From a virus, in the IMG/VR virus record IMGVR_UViG_3300042465_002080, positions 1 through 41,734 of that record: 41,734 nucleotides of DNA; one strand, written 5' to 3'. Position 1 is the first letter of the stretch. Each line of letters starts with the position of its first letter. A program made the translations under genes and the position numbers. The notes under the pieces were generated by a model. That model made no database searches, was not told the DNA's origin, and was given only the letters and a program-made list of their open reading frames with translations. This document shows positions 31,299 to 38,167 of this stretch, piece after piece.

Positions 31299-31484
31299 TT
31301 AGTCTAGTCTTGCTTCTTGGTCTAACTGCAATCTCCGTTCCTTGGCCTTGGTAAGTAGGTCTGCTACCTCGTTAGCCTCTTGTCTGATTCGATGCAATCT
31401 CTCAGCCAATTGACGCTCTACCACTAGGCTTTGCAGTGCTACATTCATCGCTTCTTGAATCGTATATTCACGCTGTACATTCAT
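31299..31484 (-). CDS. Small coiled-coil protein
   Basis: A 61-aa protein from ATG 31484, behind GGAGGTTAACC. It is one long charged helix with heptad-like pattern (LVVERQLAERLHRIRQEAN, LLTKAKERRLQLDQE). No catalytic motif. Could be a regulator or dimerising accessory; not recognised. Confidence 0.58.
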   Translation of the reverse strand: MNVQREYTIQEAMNVALQSLVVERQLAERLHRIRQEANEVADLLTKAKERRLQLDQEARLD

Positions 31485-31508
31485 GGTTAACCTCCGTTGA
31501 TTAGGTAT

Positions 31509-31524
31509 GTGTAAACGTCTACAC
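31509..31524. promoter_or_regulatory. Palindrome in the gap between HNH and coiled-coil genes
   Basis: GTGTAAACGTCTACAC is a near-perfect 16-bp palindrome (two mismatched positions) in the 62-bp gap upstream of the leftward coiled-coil gene. Such symmetry suits a dimeric repressor site for an internal promoter. No clear -10/-35 pair stands out beside it. Confidence 0.35.
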
Positions 31525-31546
31525 GATATGAACCGTATACCCATGT

Positions 31547-31936
31547 TTATGCACTGTCAAGAACTTTGTTGTATTTTTTTTGATTCTCTTTCTCTGATAC
31601 AACACGCAGGTTAGAGGGAACGTGTAGCCCAGACACGGTAGCGCCACGTAGGGGGTAGATATGATCGACAACATATCTTGACCCTGTGGCCTGCGTTAAA
31701 TGTACAGCCTGTAGGTAAATGGCCTTGATCTCTTGCCAATCTCCATCGGTTAGCCAATGGGGTACGCAACGGTTTGGAACCGAAACTGACCTGCCGTTTG
31801 GATGAGTCTTTTTACGCGCTGCGGTCTTGGCTTTGTGGCAGGTTTTACAGATTGAATACAGGCCATCTACGGTTGTATATCGCTGGTAAAACTCTGTTAC
31901 GTACTTAATTTCTTGGCACGACTTGCACATTTTCAT
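31547..31936 (-). CDS. HNH endonuclease with CxxC zinc site
   Basis: A 129-aa protein from ATG 31936 (AAGGAGCAGCC leader). The N-terminal zinc site is C4, C7, C30 and C33 (CKSC ... CKTC), followed by a basic linker. The HNH core is YVVDHIYPLRG (D91-H92), SNLRVV with N109 and ENQKK with N118. It cuts or nicks DNA. HNH proteins of this form occur free-standing in phages and also near packaging genes; here it is the first gene of the leftward unit, next to the candidate origin. No intron or gene interruption is seen. Confidence 0.75.
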   Translation of the reverse strand: MKMCKSCQEIKYVTEFYQRYTTVDGLYSICKTCHKAKTAARKKTHPNGRSVSVPNRCVPHWLTDGDWQEIKAIYLQAVHLTQATGSRYVVDHIYPLRGATVSGLHVPSNLRVVSEKENQKKYNKVLDSA

Positions 31937-31950
31937 GGCTGCTCCTTGGT

Positions 31951-32123
31951 TGTGGATAACCAAAGGATAACATAAGGATAACTAACTTTGGGATATATCC
32001 TATATACGTCTTATTACGGGCGTATACTATAGGACATATATTATAAATATAGAACGTATACTATACGCCCTTACCTAGATTACAAAACATATAGCCTATA
32101 GGTTTGGATTGGGGTGTGGATAA
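31951..32123. other. Candidate DnaA-dependent origin of replication
   Basis: Two perfect DnaA boxes (TGTGGATAA, reverse of TTATCCACA) lie at 31951-31959 and 32115-32123, same orientation. The first is the start of three GGATAAC repeats at 31954-31960, 31965-31971 and 31976-31982, spaced exactly 11 bp, so on one face of the helix. The AT-rich stretch between holds GGATATATCC (31991-32000), an 11-bp direct repeat CGTATACTATA (32021-32031 and 32055-32065), the inverted pair GGGCGTATA (32018-32026) and TATACGCCC (32062-32070), and CCTATAGG (32095-32102). A minus-strand TATAAT (32045-32040) may be the -10 of the leftward operon. Boxes and repeats are visible; origin function is inferred. Confidence 0.6.
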
Positions 32124-32412
32124 CTTGGGCCTCGCAGTCGGCCTACCCAACGGATCAGCAGGCGGAGTATGTGAACGTGTGAAATCCTAAATCTTAAATT
32201 TAGGACAATCGCAAAGTGCAATGCCCTAAAAACCAAATCCTGATTTTTTTTGCCATAGAAAATGCAATCTCATTTTTGGAAAACAGGGAATAGATTCAAG
32301 AAATGACATTGCGTGCAGAGCATATGCACAGGCACTATATCGGGGACGGGCCATATAAGGCCATAGTAAGGCCGCTAGACGCTAGTCTATGCCTTACCAT
32401 TAGCCGGTATGA
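32124..32412. other. Gene-free stretch with inverted repeats beside the candidate origin
   Basis: No convincing gene is seen here. TCCTAAAT-CTTAA-ATTTAGGA (32185-32205) is a perfect 8-bp inverted repeat. Two GGCCATA direct repeats (32349-32355, 32359-32365) precede a two-part hairpin at 32367-32396: TAAGGC/GCCTTA outside and TAGAC/GTCTA inside. These could be operators or a structured RNA; no promoter stands out. Confidence 0.4.
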
Positions 32413-32435
32413 AAAAGGCCCGTAGAGGGCCTTTT
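32413..32435 (-). terminator. Intrinsic terminator of the ArdC unit
   Basis: AAAAGGCCC (32413-32421), a 5-nt loop and GGGCCTTTT (32427-32435) form a 9-bp hairpin ending in T on the - strand (five T with base 32412). It follows the 32442 stop by a few bases, so it ends the leftward ArdC unit before the candidate origin. It is nearly symmetric and could also act for + transcripts. Confidence 0.85.
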
Positions 32436-32441
32436 ATTGGG

Positions 32442-32621
32442 TTATAGAATAGCCGGATCGTGAATCACTGGATCGCCATTCATCTTAGCGGCAAGAATAA
32501 CGGTTACTTCGTAAGACTTTTTTGCTTTGAATTGTTTCGCCGCTATCAATTGCGCGTCATAGGATCGCAGCGCTTCAACGGTTATTTCTTTCCCCTTGTA
32601 GAATGCAATATAGGTAAACAT
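32442..32621 (-). CDS. Small conserved protein downstream of ArdC
   Basis: A 59-aa protein from ATG 32621 (GAGAGG upstream). MFTYIAFYKGKEITVEA, then YDAQLIAAKQFKAKKSYEVT and VILAAKMNGDPVIHD give an alpha/beta pattern seen in short plasmid and phage proteins. It ends the ArdC operon. Function unknown; association with antirestriction is by position only. Confidence 0.62.
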   Translation of the reverse strand: MFTYIAFYKGKEITVEALRSYDAQLIAAKQFKAKKSYEVTVILAAKMNGDPVIHDPAIL

Positions 32622-32644
32622 AGTGAAAACCTCTCTTAGGAAAT

Positions 32645-32685
32645 GCCGGGACAATTCCCGGCCCGTTATCCCCTACCACGTAGGG
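32645..32685 (-). other. Two intercistronic hairpins
   Basis: GCCGGGA (32645-32651) pairs with TCCCGGC (32656-32662) around a 4-nt loop. CCCTAC (32671-32676) pairs with GTAGGG (32680-32685) around CAC. Both lie between ArdC and the following small gene, without U tracts. Likely mRNA processing or stability elements. Confidence 0.45.
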
Positions 32686-32706
32686 CAAGGGATAAAAGGC
32701 CGGAAA

Positions 32707-33594
32707 CTAGGCCGCTAACGGCATTTCTTCGCTAGATTCTTGCTTTGCTTTGCCGCCATTTATTAGCCAATCCATACCGGCCTGCGCTTTACCTGCCGCG
32801 CTAATAATGAATTTTTTGTCATTCTTGAGCGCTTTGAGCCATGATTCAATATAGGCCGCATGGCGTAAATCCCCGTCTAGGCCGCAATGAGCGCAAAGCA
32901 TGGCCGCGCCAAGTTCCGCGATTAGTTCCTCATAGGCGTAGGCATGATCGCCAAAGCGCTTACCCTTTTCACGATTCAAGCGTGATTCATGGCCTGTAGC
33001 ATGAATCGCCTCATGTAATAGGGTAGCGTAGTAGTTTTCCCGGCTAGAAAACTGGGCCTTTTCCGGCATATGGATCGAATCATTAGACGGGCGGAAAAAC
33101 GCCTCATTTCCGCCATGATGCAGGCCGCCGGATAGTTTCAAAGTATCGGTTAGCGCTTGTGCCTTGTCGCATGGCTCCCATGATTCGGGCGCTATCTCTT
33201 CGCGTACTGGTAGGGAAACGTCTTCGCATTGATCTAGATTGAACACGTAGTAGTGTTTAAGCATAGGCACGTGCGTTATTTGATCGGGGTTAGTCTTATC
33301 TTTTACAGCCAAGGGTTTCCAGAAAACAATGGGAGTACCCTTTTCGCCTGTTTTGATATTGCCGCCCAGTGCTTGTGCTTGTTTGAACGTAACCCATGCA
33401 TTGCTGGTAAAGGTAGAACCCATAAGGGTCAAGAATGTCCAGTTAGCGCCACGATAGACTGTACCGCTAGCAGGGTTCCATGGTTGGCCGTTGTGCTTGC
33501 CATTTCTAACGTTTTTCCATGGTTTAACCCATGGGGCAGTGCCGTTTTCTAATTCAGTAATGATCCGATCAGTAATTACTTGTGCAATGTCCAT
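32707..33594 (-). CDS. ArdC-type antirestriction protein
   Basis: A 295-aa protein from ATG 33594 (AAAGGGG upstream). The N-terminal ssDNA-binding domain of the ArdC family is recognisable: ITELENGTAPWVKPW, YRGANWTFL, WVTFKQAQALGGNIKTGEK and GTPIVFWKP. The C-terminal zincin-like domain has HEAIH (194-198), H202 and a YEELIAELGA helix carrying the likely third ligand E227. ArdC proteins protect incoming DNA from restriction, best known from plasmids. It lies in its own leftward unit next to the divergent promoter region, fitting very early expression. Confidence 0.82.
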   Translation of the reverse strand: MDIAQVITDRIITELENGTAPWVKPWKNVRNGKHNGQPWNPASGTVYRGANWTFLTLMGSTFTSNAWVTFKQAQALGGNIKTGEKGTPIVFWKPLAVKDKTNPDQITHVPMLKHYYVFNLDQCEDVSLPVREEIAPESWEPCDKAQALTDTLKLSGGLHHGGNEAFFRPSNDSIHMPEKAQFSSRENYYATLLHEAIHATGHESRLNREKGKRFGDHAYAYEELIAELGAAMLCAHCGLDGDLRHAAYIESWLKALKNDKKFIISAAGKAQAGMDWLINGGKAKQESSEEMPLAA

Positions 33595-33595
33595 G

Positions 33596-33766
33596 TTATT
33601 TGACCCCTTTAGCAAAAAAGATTGATCGAATGGCGGCATAGCGTGAAGCGCCCATGTCGCGCAGTTTCCAATAGGCATAGCGCGTGCCATATAGCGCGAT
33701 AGTGGATCTAAGCGTTAGCGGATTGCTCTCATAATTTAATGCGTGGTTTACAAGCGTTTTGTGCAT
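33596..33766 (-). CDS. 56-aa first gene of the ArdC unit
   Basis: A frame starting MHKTLVNHALNYESNPLTLR and ending RSIFFAKGVK behind a good ATAGGGGTAACAAA leader. It ends 1 nt before the ArdC start. Basic/aromatic, helical middle (YGTRYAYWKLRDMGASRYAA). A longer frame overlapping it in another phase is judged a shadow because ArdC has its own better start. Function unknown. Confidence 0.62.
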   Translation of the reverse strand: MHKTLVNHALNYESNPLTLRSTIALYGTRYAYWKLRDMGASRYAAIRSIFFAKGVK

Positions 33767-33799
33767 TTTGTTACCCCTATATATTGATTAGGAAATGTA

Positions 33800-33805
33800 A
33801 TTATA
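33800..33805 (-). promoter_or_regulatory. Candidate -10 element for the ArdC unit
   Basis: The minus strand reads TATAAT at 33805-33800, 34 bp upstream of the 56-aa gene. No good -35 is seen 16-18 bp away, so activation or an extended element may be needed. The 10-bp palindrome GCATATATGC (33811-33820) lies just upstream and could be an operator. Confidence 0.4.
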
Positions 33806-34172
33806 TAACGGCATATATGCGTAGAACGTTTACGTTTCCTATATGTCATACATTGTATTTTCTAATCTATATATGTCTTATAATAGGTGTAACCTATAGT
33901 CTATATATAGGTACTAACGGGGTTCTAGCGATATCTATGGGGATTGATCCTAATCGCGCTCCACGCGTTCAGGGAATTCCCATGCCATAGTGTGAACCGC
34001 TATGGGGTAACGCCTATGCAAGCGCTAGACGTAAACCTAAACGCATATGCGTCATGCATTGCATCGATTCGATATCGATTGATCCGCTTAAATTTGGCTT
34101 TCGATTGGGTTTCGCCCCTTGTGGATGCGCGACCCATAACGCCCCCCGCCCCAAGGAAAAATCAGGTTTTCC

Positions 34173-34194
34173 CTACACGCTATATTTCGTGTAG
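34173..34194 (+). promoter_or_regulatory. Inverted repeat upstream of the first rightward gene
   Basis: CTACACG (34173-34179) and CGTGTAG (34188-34194) form a perfect 7-bp inverted repeat around CTATATTT, 30 bp before the ATG. TATATT (34181-34186) inside could be a -10 element, though no -35 fits. Operator or 5'-UTR hairpin. Confidence 0.42.
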
Positions 34195-34223
34195 TATTTG
34201 CACATATCGTTTAAGGAGGACGT

Positions 34224-34445
34224 ATGCAACAGGTGTATGAAGTGAGTAAGGATGTGCCTATACCGCAGCCGATTAAGAGGCATAACTACCCTTATGAGCA
34301 GTTGCAGGTGGGGGAGTCGTTCTGGGTTACTGGAATCAGTATGCAGTCCCTTTGCAACTCCAATAGGAGGCAGAGTAAGCGGTTGGAGAGGAAGTTTATC
34401 TGCCGTAAGGAGAATGACGGGGTTAGGGTCTGGAGGGTGTCATGA
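34224..34445 (+). CDS. Small conserved protein (DVPIP type)
   Basis: A 73-aa protein behind AAGGAGG. The pattern DVPIPQPIKRHNYPYEQLQV, GESFWV, then RLERKFICRKENDGVRVWRV is a short recurrent family of phages. First gene of the rightward unit, overlapping the next start. Probably an early small protein; function unknown. Confidence 0.68.
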   Translation: MQQVYEVSKDVPIPQPIKRHNYPYEQLQVGESFWVTGISMQSLCNSNRRQSKRLERKFICRKENDGVRVWRVS

Positions 34446-34606
34446 GTTATGCAGATCAATTAGAACCTACTGCCAAACTAAGATGGGTTAAGAACGGTAA
34501 GGAGTACACGCTCCAGCAGTGGTGGAGTAATCAGGCCAATGTGAAGATGGGGCCAACCCATATGGTCAAGGGTGAGTGGCGGGATGTGCCAATGGAAGAG
34601 CAATAG
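34442..34606 (+). CDS. 54-aa hypothetical protein
   Basis: A frame starting MSYADQLEPTAKLRWVKNGK, with TLQQWWSNQANVK in the middle. It overlaps the previous stop (ATGA) and its own stop is directly followed by the next ATG, supporting a real coupled gene. Trp-rich and polar; no family recognised. Confidence 0.6.
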   Translation: MSYADQLEPTAKLRWVKNGKEYTLQQWWSNQANVKMGPTHMVKGEWRDVPMEEQ

Positions 34607-34690
34607 ATGGCTGTGATGGTAGCGGTATTTGGGTTAGGTGCTTTTACTGGCTTTGTGTTTGGTTTGATATTTGCCGAGTTAGACAAATGA
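34607..34690 (+). CDS. 27-aa single-TM micro-protein
   Basis: MAVMVAVFGLGAFTGFVFGL followed by IFAELDK: an almost entirely hydrophobic single-span peptide with a short charged end. The start follows directly on the previous stop and the stop overlaps the next ATG (ATGA). Tight packing supports it, but so short a frame remains uncertain. Confidence 0.45.
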   Translation: MAVMVAVFGLGAFTGFVFGLIFAELDK

Positions 34691-34914
34691 GTAAGTCTGT
34701 GCGGGGGATTGATGTAAAGAAGACTGCCGAGGCTTGGTTCAAGCAGGCGGTCAATATTGATAAGGATTACTTTTGGCGCTGCATGAAAAGCCATAAGGAA
34801 AACTCTAAACCTAATGGAGACTATCCTTACTGCGGTATACACGCTGAAACATATAAACTGATGGTTAATCACCCTTGGGGTCAGGAGTATCTAAAAATTG
34901 TCAAACTTAAATAA
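34687..34914 (+). CDS. Small basic/aromatic protein
   Basis: A 75-aa protein from ATG 34687 (a longer upstream frame has no support). MSKSVRGIDVKKTAEAWFKQ, then YFWRCMKSHKENSK and PYCGIHAETYKLMVNH. Compact, with paired Cys/His that could bind metal, though spacing is not a standard motif. It overlaps the methyltransferase start by 17 nt. Function unknown. Confidence 0.6.
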   Translation: MSKSVRGIDVKKTAEAWFKQAVNIDKDYFWRCMKSHKENSKPNGDYPYCGIHAETYKLMVNHPWGQEYLKIVKLK

Positions 34915-35461
34915 GGTCTTGCCTCAGATTGCGCCCCACTGTACAGATATGTGGGAACACTTCACCACCCTTAGAGACTACGCACAAGAGTGTTCATCGG
35001 TAGTTGAGATGGGGGTAAGAGGCGGCTGCTCTGCCTACGCCTTGGCTGCTGGTTTGGAAGCCAGCCCCTACAAAGGCAAGTGGATGCTCTACTTGGATAT
35101 TAACGCCTGCCAAAACCCTAAGTTAGAGGAACTCTGCAAACTCTCTGACATCAGCATCGAGTTTAAGCAGGCGGATTCCCGCCACATTGAGATACCTACC
35201 TGTGACCTACTTTTTATCGATACGCTCCATACCTATGGGCAGTTGAAGTTAGAACTATCGCTCCACCATGAGAAGGCTAAGAAGTACATCATCATGCACG
35301 ACACCGATGCCCCTTGGGGGTTTAAGAACGAGGTTGATGATGGCTCACCTGACCGTGGGCTTTGGCCTGCCATTGAGGAGTTTGAAAAGGAACACCCTGA
35401 GTGGCAGGTGCATGAGCGCTTTCGTAACTGCCACGGGCTAACCATACTGTTGAGAGCCTAA
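34898..35461 (+). CDS. Class I SAM methyltransferase-like protein
   Basis: A 187-aa protein from TTG 34898. The SAM-binding motif I is SSVVEMGVRGGCSAYALA (33-50), motif II is WMLYLDINA, and LLFIDTLHTYGQLKLEL with YIIMHDTDAPWG follows, as in Methyltransf_24-like and cephalosporin-hydroxylase-type enzymes of phages and polysaccharide clusters. Substrate unknown. Its stop overlaps the next methyltransferase start by 1 nt, so the two are probably used together. Confidence 0.7.
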   Translation: MSNLNKVLPQIAPHCTDMWEHFTTLRDYAQECSSVVEMGVRGGCSAYALAAGLEASPYKGKWMLYLDINACQNPKLEELCKLSDISIEFKQADSRHIEIPTCDLLFIDTLHTYGQLKLELSLHHEKAKKYIIMHDTDAPWGFKNEVDDGSPDRGLWPAIEEFEKEHPEWQVHERFRNCHGLTILLRA

Positions 35462-36015
35462 TGCACGAATCAGCCATTAAAAATGGCAAACGGTTTTTTG
35501 AAACCTATGCCAAGCATAAAGACGGTGGTGTGGTAGTTGACATTGGTAGCCAAGACGTAAACGGTAGTCTTAGGTCTTATACCCCTGAACGGTTTAAGTA
35601 CGTTGGCGTAGATTTCAAAGAGGCAGCAAACGTGGATGTGGTGCTTAAAGAGCCATACGTCTTGCCATTTGAGTCTGAGTCTGTAGACATTGTGGTGTCT
35701 TCTTCATGCCTAGAACACTCTGAGTTCTTTTGGCTAACCTTTTTGGAAATAGTCAGGATTACTAAGCCTGATGGCTTGATCTACATCAATGCACCCTCTG
35801 GTGGCCCTCACCACGCCTTTCCTGTTGACTGCTGGCGGTTTAGGCTAGACGCAAGCATGGCGCTTATGAACTGGGCTAACCACAATGGATATAACACTAT
35901 CTTGCTAGAAGCCTTTGTTGATAGCGCTCCGATATGGCACGACATGGTAGCAATCTACATTAAAGACAAAAACCTGTCCCACCTTTACCCAGATAGGATT
36001 GATCTTGAAGTTTGA
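35461..36015 (+). CDS. Class I SAM methyltransferase (Methyltransf_11-like)
   Basis: A 184-aa protein with motif I GGVVVDIGSQDVNGSLRSY, motif II YVGVDFKEA, motif post-II VDIVVSSSCLEHSEFFW, and ITKPDGLIYINAPSGG. This is the standard small-molecule/sugar methyltransferase layout. It directly follows another methyltransferase and precedes terL, whose TTG start it overlaps by 11 nt. It may modify sugars made by the dTDP-sugar branch or a virion/host surface target; acceptor unknown. Confidence 0.72.
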   Translation: MHESAIKNGKRFFETYAKHKDGGVVVDIGSQDVNGSLRSYTPERFKYVGVDFKEAANVDVVLKEPYVLPFESESVDIVVSSSCLEHSEFFWLTFLEIVRITKPDGLIYINAPSGGPHHAFPVDCWRFRLDASMALMNWANHNGYNTILLEAFVDSAPIWHDMVAIYIKDKNLSHLYPDRIDLEV

Positions 36016-37765
36016 CACCAAGAAGTTTTACCAGTTTTGCCGCAACCTAAAGATTGAATCTAAAGAGCAAGGCATGATTACCTTGGGGGAAACCCTACTA
36101 GGTACTCAGACCTATGTGATTGATGAAGTAGCCAAAGGCTTAGAAGACGATATTCATTTCTTTATTGTGCTGAAAGGAAGGCAGTTAGGTATCACCACCA
36201 TCAGCCTTGCTATGGACTTGTATTGGCACTTCCTAAACCCCGGTATGCAAGGCACTCTAACTACTGATACGGAGGAAAACCGTGAGCAGTTTAGAAGCAC
36301 CCTACAGATGTACATGGACGGACTACCCAAAGAGTACAAGATACCCCTTATGTCCCACAACCGAAACCAGATGGTTCTCAAAAACCGATCCAGAATGTTC
36401 TACCAAGTCGCTGGCACAAGGTCAAAGGGAACACTGGGACGCGGTAAAGGTATCACTTTCTTGCACGGCACTGAGACTTCTTCTTGGGGTGACGAAGAAG
36501 GACTCGCCTCTCTTCTTGCCTCCCTCGCAGAAACCAACCCCCTTAGATACTATATGTTCGAGTCCACCGCCCGTGGGTTCAATATGTTCCATGATATGTG
36601 GGTGACAGCCAAGAGAGCGCGTACACAAAGAGCCATATTCTGTGGCTGGTGGCGCAATCAACTCTATGCTGCTGACCCAAACTCTGATGTGTACCGCGTC
36701 TACTGGGATGGGAAGTTATCCGCAGAAGAAAAAGAATGGACGCGAGAAGTTAAAAAGGTCTACAACTACGAGATCAATAGCCGCCAAATGGCTTGGTGGC
36801 GTTGGAAGTTACACGAAGGGCTAAAAGACGAAGGCTTGATGTACCAAGAGTTTCCTCCCACAGAGGACTACGCCTTTGTGATGACAGGCTCATCGTTCTT
36901 TTCTACCAGCAGATGTACTGATGCTATGAAAGTAGCCAAATCCATAGACGCTAACTATTACCGTTTCTCTATGGGGGCAAACTTTCAGGATACTGAGTTA
37001 CTACAGTCTACCGCACGGCTTGCAACGATGACAATTTGGGAAGAACCCATCGACTTAGCCTACTACGTGATTGGTGCTGACCCTGCCTACGGTTCATCCG
37101 ATTGGGCAGACCGCTTTTGCATACAGGTTTACCGCTGTTATGCCGATGGGCTGGATCAGGTGGCTGAATTTTGCTCATCCGAACTCAATACCTACCAGTT
37201 TGCTTGGATTATTTGCTACTTGGCAGGCGCATATAAGAACTCAACCCTAAACCTTGAGGTCAACGGGCCGGGGCAGGCAGTCATTAACGAGATGCGTAAC
37301 CTTAAACGGCAGGCAACCGCTATGGGAGGCTCTGATGCTGCCAGCCTATACAACGTACTAGCCAATATGCAGCACTACCTCTGGCGGCGTAATGACAACT
37401 TTGGCGGCGTATCCAACAGCATTGGGTGGGTTACCACTCATTCCAGCAAAGAACGGATGCTCAATTACTTCAAGGATTACTTTGAGCGTGGTATGTGTAA
37501 CGTGTATGGCATAGATTTACTAGATGAGATGAAAGGTATAGTACGTGACCAAGGGACGATTGCAGCGTATGGAAGGGGAAAAGATGATCGCGTTATTGCT
37601 TCAGCGCTGGCCTGTGCAGCCTACGCAGAACAGGTACAGCCCAGACTCATTGCCCAAAGGCTTACCCGTGTCAAAAAGGAAGCCCAAGACACAGCCGCCA
37701 CAAATCCTGAAGGAGAGCAAGTCAGGAAACAGGTCAATAACTACCTCAAGGCACTTGGCTTTTAG
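36005..37765 (+). CDS. terL: Terminase large subunit
   Basis: A 586-aa packaging motor. TTG 36005 was chosen over TTG 35999 because AGGA lies 6 nt upstream of it. The ATPase has Walker A as GRQLGITT (58-65), the RQxGxT form typical of terminases, and ITFLHGTETSSW (about 150-161) as Walker B with the catalytic Glu. The C-terminal RNaseH-like nuclease has VIGADPAYG with D359, an acidic residue in LNLEVNG (E418) and D527/D528 in GRGKDDRVIASALA. It pumps and cuts concatemeric DNA at the portal; no separate small subunit is obvious. Confidence 0.88.
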   Translation: MKFDTKKFYQFCRNLKIESKEQGMITLGETLLGTQTYVIDEVAKGLEDDIHFFIVLKGRQLGITTISLAMDLYWHFLNPGMQGTLTTDTEENREQFRSTLQMYMDGLPKEYKIPLMSHNRNQMVLKNRSRMFYQVAGTRSKGTLGRGKGITFLHGTETSSWGDEEGLASLLASLAETNPLRYYMFESTARGFNMFHDMWVTAKRARTQRAIFCGWWRNQLYAADPNSDVYRVYWDGKLSAEEKEWTREVKKVYNYEINSRQMAWWRWKLHEGLKDEGLMYQEFPPTEDYAFVMTGSSFFSTSRCTDAMKVAKSIDANYYRFSMGANFQDTELLQSTARLATMTIWEEPIDLAYYVIGADPAYGSSDWADRFCIQVYRCYADGLDQVAEFCSSELNTYQFAWIICYLAGAYKNSTLNLEVNGPGQAVINEMRNLKRQATAMGGSDAASLYNVLANMQHYLWRRNDNFGGVSNSIGWVTTHSSKERMLNYFKDYFERGMCNVYGIDLLDEMKGIVRDQGTIAAYGRGKDDRVIASALACAAYAEQVQPRLIAQRLTRVKKEAQDTAATNPEGEQVRKQVNNYLKALGF

Positions 37766-37767
37766 GT

Positions 37768-38166
37768 ATGGATACGGTTCTGACTAAACAAGACATCATC
37801 CGCAGGCTTGAGGCCATGCGCTCTAAACGTAAGCGCGGATTTACCATGCGTATGTTCGCTTCCTTTGCCGCCATAGGCTATCGGCACATGGAATCCATAA
37901 CCCGTGACGGATCAAGCACCTTTACTGAACTGACTCAGCGCAAACTAAGTAAGGCGCTCCTAGCCTTGGAAAAAGGCGAGGCTGGCCCAAGAATAGACAT
38001 TCTGGGGCGCAAGTTTATTGACTACCACCCAAGGGCTAAACCAGTTTTGAAGCGCGGGATGGGGATAGAAATGACCCCCTTGGGCATCAAAATGAAGGTA
38101 GGAATCACCAATAAATACGATTTTTCTAAACCGCGACTTGATGACGCATTGAAAAAAAGGGGCTAA
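37768..38166 (+). CDS. HTH protein next to terL (possible small terminase)
   Basis: A 132-aa basic protein. Residues about 20-70 look like a helix-turn-helix: FTMRMFASFAAIGYRHMESI, then TELTQRKLSKALLALEKGE. It is followed by a basic Pro/Lys/Gly tail that resembles flexible C-termini of small terminases. It sits between terL and the Zn-ribbon/portal genes. A small-terminase role is possible but it lies after terL rather than before, so a DNA-binding accessory is equally likely. Confidence 0.55.
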   Translation: MDTVLTKQDIIRRLEAMRSKRKRGFTMRMFASFAAIGYRHMESITRDGSSTFTELTQRKLSKALLALEKGEAGPRIDILGRKFIDYHPRAKPVLKRGMGIEMTPLGIKMKVGITNKYDFSKPRLDDALKKRG

Positions 38167-38167
38167 T

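Larger units (their letters stand above)
33767..34223. promoter_or_regulatory. Divergent control region between the ArdC and rightward units
   Basis: A 457-bp stretch with no supported gene. The left part is AT-rich and has a minus-strand -10 (33805-33800) and a plus-strand TATAAT (33879-33884). Symmetric elements: GCATATATGC (33811-33820), CCATAG/CTATGG (33985-33990, 34000-34005), the 12-bp perfect palindrome ACGCATATGCGT (34041-34052). This spread of different palindromes suggests several regulators. A plus-strand start near 33890 would leave a leader of roughly 330 nt before the first gene. Confidence 0.6.

Noticed and set aside
33597-33690. N-terminal extension of ArdC up to 33690
   Set aside because: The ArdC domain begins at the ATG at 33594 with its own AAAGGGG; the extension overlaps a better small gene in another frame.
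33739-34240. Two + frames in the divergent region (33739-33990 and 33944-34240)
   Set aside because: No ribosome-binding site or recognisable composition; the second overlaps a well supported start at 34224. Palindromes fit a control region.
35999-36004. TTG at 35999 as the terL start
   Set aside because: It directly abuts the AGGA site, whereas TTG 36005 has proper spacing.
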